Source of the DNA: a virus
IMG/VR virus record: IMGVR_UViG_3300022187_006262
Location: 1 to 33,750 of that record
Reading direction: 5' to 3' (one strand)
Length of the DNA stretch: 33,750 nucleotides
Shown here piece after piece: positions 29,635 through 33,750 of this stretch; position 1 is the stretch's first letter, and every line of letters starts with the position of its first letter. Both the position numbers and the translations under genes were made by a program. Under the pieces are notes generated by a model, which saw only the letters and a program-made list of their open reading frames with translations, was not told the DNA's origin and made no database searches.

Positions 29635-30537
29635 GTGGCTTCAGAAAAGATTTCTCAGTTTAATAGTCTTACAACCGTTGCTAGCGGCGACTATTTTCCT
29701 GTTGTAGACATATCAGAAGCGCTAGACGCTAATAAGAATAAGAGTGTACAAATTGGTGTACTTGACGATCGCTTTGTCAACGCTGACGGCGATACGATCA
29801 CCGGCACCCTGATTGCCAGTGGCATTGTCGTTCCGAGCGGTGGTTCCCTCACCATCCTCGACGGCGCGTCTGTTACCGGTCTTCCTGATACCACCCAACT
29901 GATCAACAGGTCTATCCCTGAGATCAACCTCAATCTGATCAAAGGCGATACCTGGGACGGCTTTTACATGTATTTACAGGAGGCTGATGGCTCTCCTGCA
30001 GATCTTTCTAATTCTACTGTAGACTCTTACGCACGTACGTCGACTTACGACGTCATCACCGATCTCAACACCACCGTTGTCACTCCCGGCTCTGGTTATA
30101 TTCGGGTCTGGGCCTCGTCTGCTCAGACTAATCTTCTCCCCACGACTTCTGGTCAGCAAATTTACTGGGATGTTCAGCGTACTCACGATGAACTGGCGGC
30201 TGGTGTCTCCGGATTCGTTAACAGCGCCTCTGGCACTCTGGCTGTTGTAACGACCACTTACCCTGGAGTCTCCCGCTACGACTCCGTGATCGTGAGCGGC
30301 GTGGCCGTCTCCGGCCTTCCCGACAACGTTTACGACGTTCTGTACCCGACGAATGCGAGCGGTCAGAACCAACTGAACTTGATTACGTCTTCGGTTCCCT
30401 ACCAGTTTGCTATTCCGGAACTCTCAACTTCGGGTACAAATGTTGAAGCAACCGGGGTATATGCGACTGGCATCGCTCTTTATTCGCGTAGAATAGACAC
30501 ATTAGTCCGGGGCATCGTCTTCGTTACTCTCCCCTGA
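29635..30537 (+). CDS. Tail fibre/baseplate-like protein with BppU-type domain
   Basis: 300 residues from GTG 29635, five bases after the previous stop. Residues 1-90 (ISQFNSLTTVASGDYFPVVD then DGDTITGTLIASG) match the head of many phage fibre proteins that attach to baseplates. Residues 95-190 (IPEINLNLIKGDTWDGFYM, then RTSTYDVITDL and GYIRVWASS) recall the N-terminal BppU domain, a linker of baseplate to receptor-binding protein. The end (GVYATGIALYSRRIDTLVRG) is beta-rich. It probably links the large tail proteins downstream to the tail. Receptor specificity cannot be inferred. Confidence 0.62.
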   Translation: MASEKISQFNSLTTVASGDYFPVVDISEALDANKNKSVQIGVLDDRFVNADGDTITGTLIASGIVVPSGGSLTILDGASVTGLPDTTQLINRSIPEINLNLIKGDTWDGFYMYLQEADGSPADLSNSTVDSYARTSTYDVITDLNTTVVTPGSGYIRVWASSAQTNLLPTTSGQQIYWDVQRTHDELAAGVSGFVNSASGTLAVVTTTYPGVSRYDSVIVSGVAVSGLPDNVYDVLYPTNASGQNQLNLITSSVPYQFAIPELSTSGTNVEATGVYATGIALYSRRIDTLVRGIVFVTLP

Positions 30538-30552
30538 CGGAAGGTTAAAAAC

Positions 30553-32313
30553 ATGGCTGACGTAAACGCAACGGTTATTACTATTGGTCGGTCGGCCCCG
30601 ATTCCAAAGGGCCAACAGACGATGCAGGAAAGCCTGCCCGTTGTTGTTGCCAGCGACCAATCTGCTGTTCCCGTCAGCATCCAGAACCAGCAGATTTCGG
30701 AAGTCAGCCTGAGCCTGCTTGGTATCCCTCGTACCGAAACTGCTCTCGGTATCTTCTCTGACGTCACCACTTACGACGTCAACCCCAACGAATGGGAGAG
30801 CGAAGGCGGTGGCCTGACGACTCACCTTCCTAGTGAAAGCGCCGCCAAGATTTACCTACCCGCAGCTAGCGGCAGCACCACCCAGACTCTCAGCAGCAAG
30901 CGCTTCTTCCGCTACCAACCCGGTCGCGTCAGCTCAGCTACGTTTGGCGTCCGCTTTTCCGAGTCGACCGATGCGACCGACGTCAAGAAAGCGGGCGCTT
31001 TCGACAGTAAGGACGGTTACTACTGGGAAGTTCAAGGCGGCGCCCAAGATTTCACCGGGGATACTCGCACCAATAAGAACTTCAACTTCTACTGCGTTCG
31101 CCGTAGCAGCGCGTTCGAGACTGACGCAACTGGTATCCGCAACCCGGATGCTGGCGATGGCGATGTCGGTACTGCCGGCAGCGATCTGGTTATCGTTCGT
31201 GGCGGTCTTACTTATGTTCACGCTGCTCTTTACGATCGCAGTCTCCGGGACGCTACTAGCGGTGTCAACATTGGCAGTAATGCTTCGTCTGCCGGCACAA
31301 CGACTGTTTCGTCGAGTTTCTTAACGGTCGCCAGCGGTAACCAGTACACCTACGAGTATCGTGTACCCCGGCGTTACTTCTCGGGGGATCGTCTCGATGC
31401 TCAAACTGCGACCCTCTTCTACTCTGATAGGACGCCTGGAAAGAGCAGCTTTACACTGCACGCTAGCGGTACTGCTAATACTCCTTTAGTTTCTTATATC
31501 GACGGTACTGCTGTTACCGACGACAACGGCAACCTTCAGACCGATACTTCTGTTTGGGACTTTGACTTCACCAAAGTCACCATGCTCAAGGTCGACTACT
31601 CCTGGTACGGGGCAGTCGGCGCTCGTTTCTTTGCCTACATTCCCGATTCCACCACTACAGGCAACGCCGCGTGGGTTCGGATTCATGACATTCGCACTTC
31701 GAACCAGCTCGTCAGCCCGAGTCTGTCGAACCCAACTCTGCCGATTACTTACGTCGCGCAGAAGTACAACAGCGCCAACGAATCTGCCATTTATAAGTAC
31801 GGCGCTTCGTACTACATCGATGGCGGCGACACTGGCACCGTTGTTGCTCGCTCTCAGAGCAATGCCAATGATCGCGGCGTAAGCACAACTGGTGAGGCTC
31901 TGTTGGCCGTTCGCGTGAAGAACGAAGTCAACGGTGTTCGTAACCGGATGCAGGTTTATCCGACCCGCCTGGGTGTTGGTGCCGGCGCTCGCGGCACAAT
32001 CAAGCTGGTCAAAAACCCCGTTTATGTGTCGGGTGTTGCGTCTTACACCAGCGCCGGTACGCTAAGCCCCGTCGAGTACGCCGACGTTCCTTCCGGCACC
32101 GTGCCTATCGTTAGCGGCGGCGTCACCGTGGCAACCTTCTTTGTCGGCCAAGGCGGTACAGATATCGATCTGTCGCCTTACTTCGCTTACAACAAGGATT
32201 ACCTCTCGTATCCGTTAACTGCTGCATCTGGCGACGCTCTTTATGTGGTCGCCAACAGCGCAACGGGTACGATGGATGTGAGCAGCTCCCTCACCTGGGA
32301 GGAGCAAGTTTGA
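30553..32313 (+). CDS. Large tail/virion protein, first of two tandem paralogs
   Basis: 586 residues behind a GGAAGG ribosome site, with C-ending codons like the capsid gene, so it is highly expressed. The start (ADVNATVITIGRSAPIPKGQ, then LPVVVASDQSAVPVSI) is a short arm; the body has SLSLLGIPRTETALGIFSD, RFFRYQPGRVSSATFGVRFS, DFTKVTMLKVDYSWYGAVGA and YGASYYIDGGDTGTV. Four of these blocks reappear in the next gene. The protein is beta-rich with no catalytic motif visible. Likely an abundant receptor-binding, baseplate-wedge or fibre component. Family not identified. Confidence 0.65.
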   Translation: MADVNATVITIGRSAPIPKGQQTMQESLPVVVASDQSAVPVSIQNQQISEVSLSLLGIPRTETALGIFSDVTTYDVNPNEWESEGGGLTTHLPSESAAKIYLPAASGSTTQTLSSKRFFRYQPGRVSSATFGVRFSESTDATDVKKAGAFDSKDGYYWEVQGGAQDFTGDTRTNKNFNFYCVRRSSAFETDATGIRNPDAGDGDVGTAGSDLVIVRGGLTYVHAALYDRSLRDATSGVNIGSNASSAGTTTVSSSFLTVASGNQYTYEYRVPRRYFSGDRLDAQTATLFYSDRTPGKSSFTLHASGTANTPLVSYIDGTAVTDDNGNLQTDTSVWDFDFTKVTMLKVDYSWYGAVGARFFAYIPDSTTTGNAAWVRIHDIRTSNQLVSPSLSNPTLPITYVAQKYNSANESAIYKYGASYYIDGGDTGTVVARSQSNANDRGVSTTGEALLAVRVKNEVNGVRNRMQVYPTRLGVGAGARGTIKLVKNPVYVSGVASYTSAGTLSPVEYADVPSGTVPIVSGGVTVATFFVGQGGTDIDLSPYFAYNKDYLSYPLTAASGDALYVVANSATGTMDVSSSLTWEEQV

Positions 32314-32323
32314 GCGGTAGTCC

Positions 32324-33750
32324 ATGACGACTTTAAGTGGGTTTTATCAGCTTCCTGACGATGCCGCTCCTGCAGGTCTGACTCGCGTCGATTCAGACCT
32401 CATTAACTTTTTGGACGGTCGGCTACTTTATGCGTCCGGTACCGACACACCTGTAACCGCACCGCTTGACGACCTTGTGGTGTCGTCCGGCACTGCGTAT
32501 CCGGTCGTTATTTCTAATACTGTCGATTCGACGATTCCGGCGCTGGATCGCACCGATAGTCAGTCTGAAGTTTCGTTCAGTCTGCTCGGTGTTCCCAAGG
32601 ATGAGCGCCAGTTAGGTCTGTTCTCCGTTGTTAACAGCTACGGCGCCGACCCGCAGAACTGGCGTGGCAACTTCGGAGGCACTGCTGATTACACCTATTA
32701 CTACGACCCGACGTCATACACATTTGACGGCGACTTTGGGTACTACGAGCGCGAAATCAAAAGTGAAAGTGCGCTGCAGGCTTACGTTTACCCCAAAGCC
32801 CGTAGTTTTAAGTATCCCTTTGATGACGGCACTGGTCGTTTCCCTGGTGATGAAACTGATGGTGTGATGACCCAGTATTGGGAAACCAAACGGGCCTTCC
32901 GATACCAACCGGGTCGTATTACGGGCGTCACATTAGGCGTTCGTATGTCGACGAACAGCCAGCACACGGGTGAAGTTATTACCTGGGGTGTTCGCAACTC
33001 TGTTGGCGACGGTTACTACTTCCAGCTTGAGCGCGGCACAGATCTTTACGTTGTCCGGCAGTCGGGTACGCTCGGCACGCTGAAAGTGCCTCGGGATTCC
33101 TGGAACGGCGACCCGATCACGATCGACAGTAACGCCGCGTGGAGTTTCGACCTACGTAAGGTCACCATGTTCGCCGTCCAATTTGGGTGGTACGGCGCTA
33201 TCGGTGCTGAGTTTTACGCGTACGTCCCTAGCAACTACCGGGATGCTCGATGGGTGCGTTTGCACAGTATCACCGCTTCCAATGAGTATTCGCTCCCCAG
33301 CTTACGTTCACCTTTTATGAAGGTGTTTACACAAGCACGTACAACTGCAGGCACAACACAGCCAGCTTTCATCAATTTGTACGGCAGTAGCGTTTATATC
33401 GATGGCGGTGATGATGGCACGCTCGTTACCGGTAGTGCTTCGATGCCTGAAGCCAAGCTGATCGATTCGACTGACCGGACGATCATGGGTCTTCAGCTCA
33501 AACCTTCGATCAACGGCGTTCCGAACCAGCAAAACATCTTTCCGGTCAGTCTCGGTCTACGATCTGACGTCGACGCCAAGGTCACGATGGCGTTCGAGAC
33601 TTTGCCGTACAACATCAACTACACGCCTGGTTTCGGTACGTCGCTCAGTCGAGGTTCGAGCACTCCGATTACCGTCGCGCGTCTCAGCGATACGACTCTG
33701 AGCGGCAACTTCCCGAACATCTCGGGGGAGCTAGTCGGAAACCTCAATTA
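32324..33750 (+). CDS. Second tandem paralog of the large tail/virion protein (3' truncated)
   Basis: ATG 32324, ten bases after the previous stop, opens 475 codons that continue past the window end. Collinear matches to the preceding gene include SFSLLGVPKDERQLGLFS, RAFRYQPGRITGVTLGVRMS, DLRKVTMFAVQFGWYGAIGA, WVRLHSI and YGSSVYIDGGDDGTLV, with lower similarity between blocks. The N-terminal arm differs (TTLSGFYQLPDDAAPAGL), and an extra Tyr-rich insert (YTYYYDPTSYTFDGDFGYYE) is present. This is a tandem duplication followed by divergence, often seen for fibre and receptor-binding components. Same codon style and probably same transcript. Confidence 0.72.
   Translation, partial: MTTLSGFYQLPDDAAPAGLTRVDSDLINFLDGRLLYASGTDTPVTAPLDDLVVSSGTAYPVVISNTVDSTIPALDRTDSQSEVSFSLLGVPKDERQLGLFSVVNSYGADPQNWRGNFGGTADYTYYYDPTSYTFDGDFGYYEREIKSESALQAYVYPKARSFKYPFDDGTGRFPGDETDGVMTQYWETKRAFRYQPGRITGVTLGVRMSTNSQHTGEVITWGVRNSVGDGYYFQLERGTDLYVVRQSGTLGTLKVPRDSWNGDPITIDSNAAWSFDLRKVTMFAVQFGWYGAIGAEFYAYVPSNYRDARWVRLHSITASNEYSLPSLRSPFMKVFTQARTTAGTTQPAFINLYGSSVYIDGGDDGTLVTGSASMPEAKLIDSTDRTIMGLQLKPSINGVPNQQNIFPVSLGLRSDVDAKVTMAFETLPYNINYTPGFGTSLSRGSSTPITVARLSDTTLSGNFPNISGELVGNLN

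Noticed and set aside
30833-31324. 163-codon ORF inside the large tail protein gene
   Set aside because: Ala/Ser/Thr-rich frame shadow of a GC-biased gene; no independent evidence.
1-33750. Lysogeny or integration module
   Set aside because: Excisionase-type HTH and repressor-like proteins exist, but no integrase, attachment site or partition gene could be recognised in this window.

Overview
This window is a piece of a double-stranded DNA tailed-phage genome, most likely a cyanophage. It carries a terminase large subunit, portal, overlapping scaffold-like gene, probable major capsid protein, endolysin and several tail-fibre-type genes, mostly abutting or overlapping by a few bases. The host assignment rests mainly on a small gene (21867-22124) that reads as NblA, the phycobilisome-degradation adaptor. 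A DUF3310 gene and fibre-like proteins of a style I associate with cyanophages support it more weakly. No rRNA, tRNA, IS element, integrase or CRISPR array was recognised. No tape measure, tail sheath or tail tube gene was recognised either, so the morphotype cannot be called.

Layout. 2-783: end of an upstream gene and a helical protein of unknown role. 780-3037 (minus): a GH130-like propeller protein and a GT4 glycosyltransferase. 3092-8159: terminase, a second glycosyltransferase-like gene, DUF3310, a run of very small genes and a GT17 glycosyltransferase. 8178-14173: portal, scaffold-like ORF overlapping the portal by 509 bp in another frame, small basic proteins, major capsid protein and a second probable virion protein, separated by clear intrinsic terminators. 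14225-14704 (minus) is a lone antisense gene. 14764-20893: virion genes, including a ComEA-type helix-hairpin-helix protein and a 510-residue protein with a SWIM zinc-finger signature. 20890-22124: a Dps/ferritin-like gene and an excisionase-type HTH gene on minus, with NblA diverging from them. 22143-24334: lambda R-type endolysin with a degenerate M23 domain, then two small genes.

24306-27043 (minus) is a coupled operon of six small genes: Dam-like methylase, two or three probable DNA-binding proteins and an HNH-like zinc protein. It contains a strongly structured 137-bp intergenic element. 27044-27764 is a divergent regulatory region with a leftward -10 element, inverted repeats, a terminator, two TTGACA promoters and two unlisted small ORFs (41 and 59 aa). 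From 27765 the genes run rightward again: a two-HTH regulator, then fibre or baseplate-type proteins and two tandem paralogous large tail proteins, the second cut by the window end.

How it may work together (inference). The terminase, portal, scaffold and capsid block builds and fills heads. Three glycosyltransferase-type genes and a GH130-like gene interleaved with it could make or modify a glycan on the virion or in the host. NblA and the Dps-like protein would act on the host: one dismantles light-harvesting antennae, the other buffers iron and oxidants or binds DNA. The most unusual points are the portal/scaffold dual-coding overlap, the NblA/Dps pair, the glycan genes beside packaging genes, several enzyme-like folds lacking expected catalytic residues (Dam-like, M23-like, HNH-like), and the structured element at 25610-25746.
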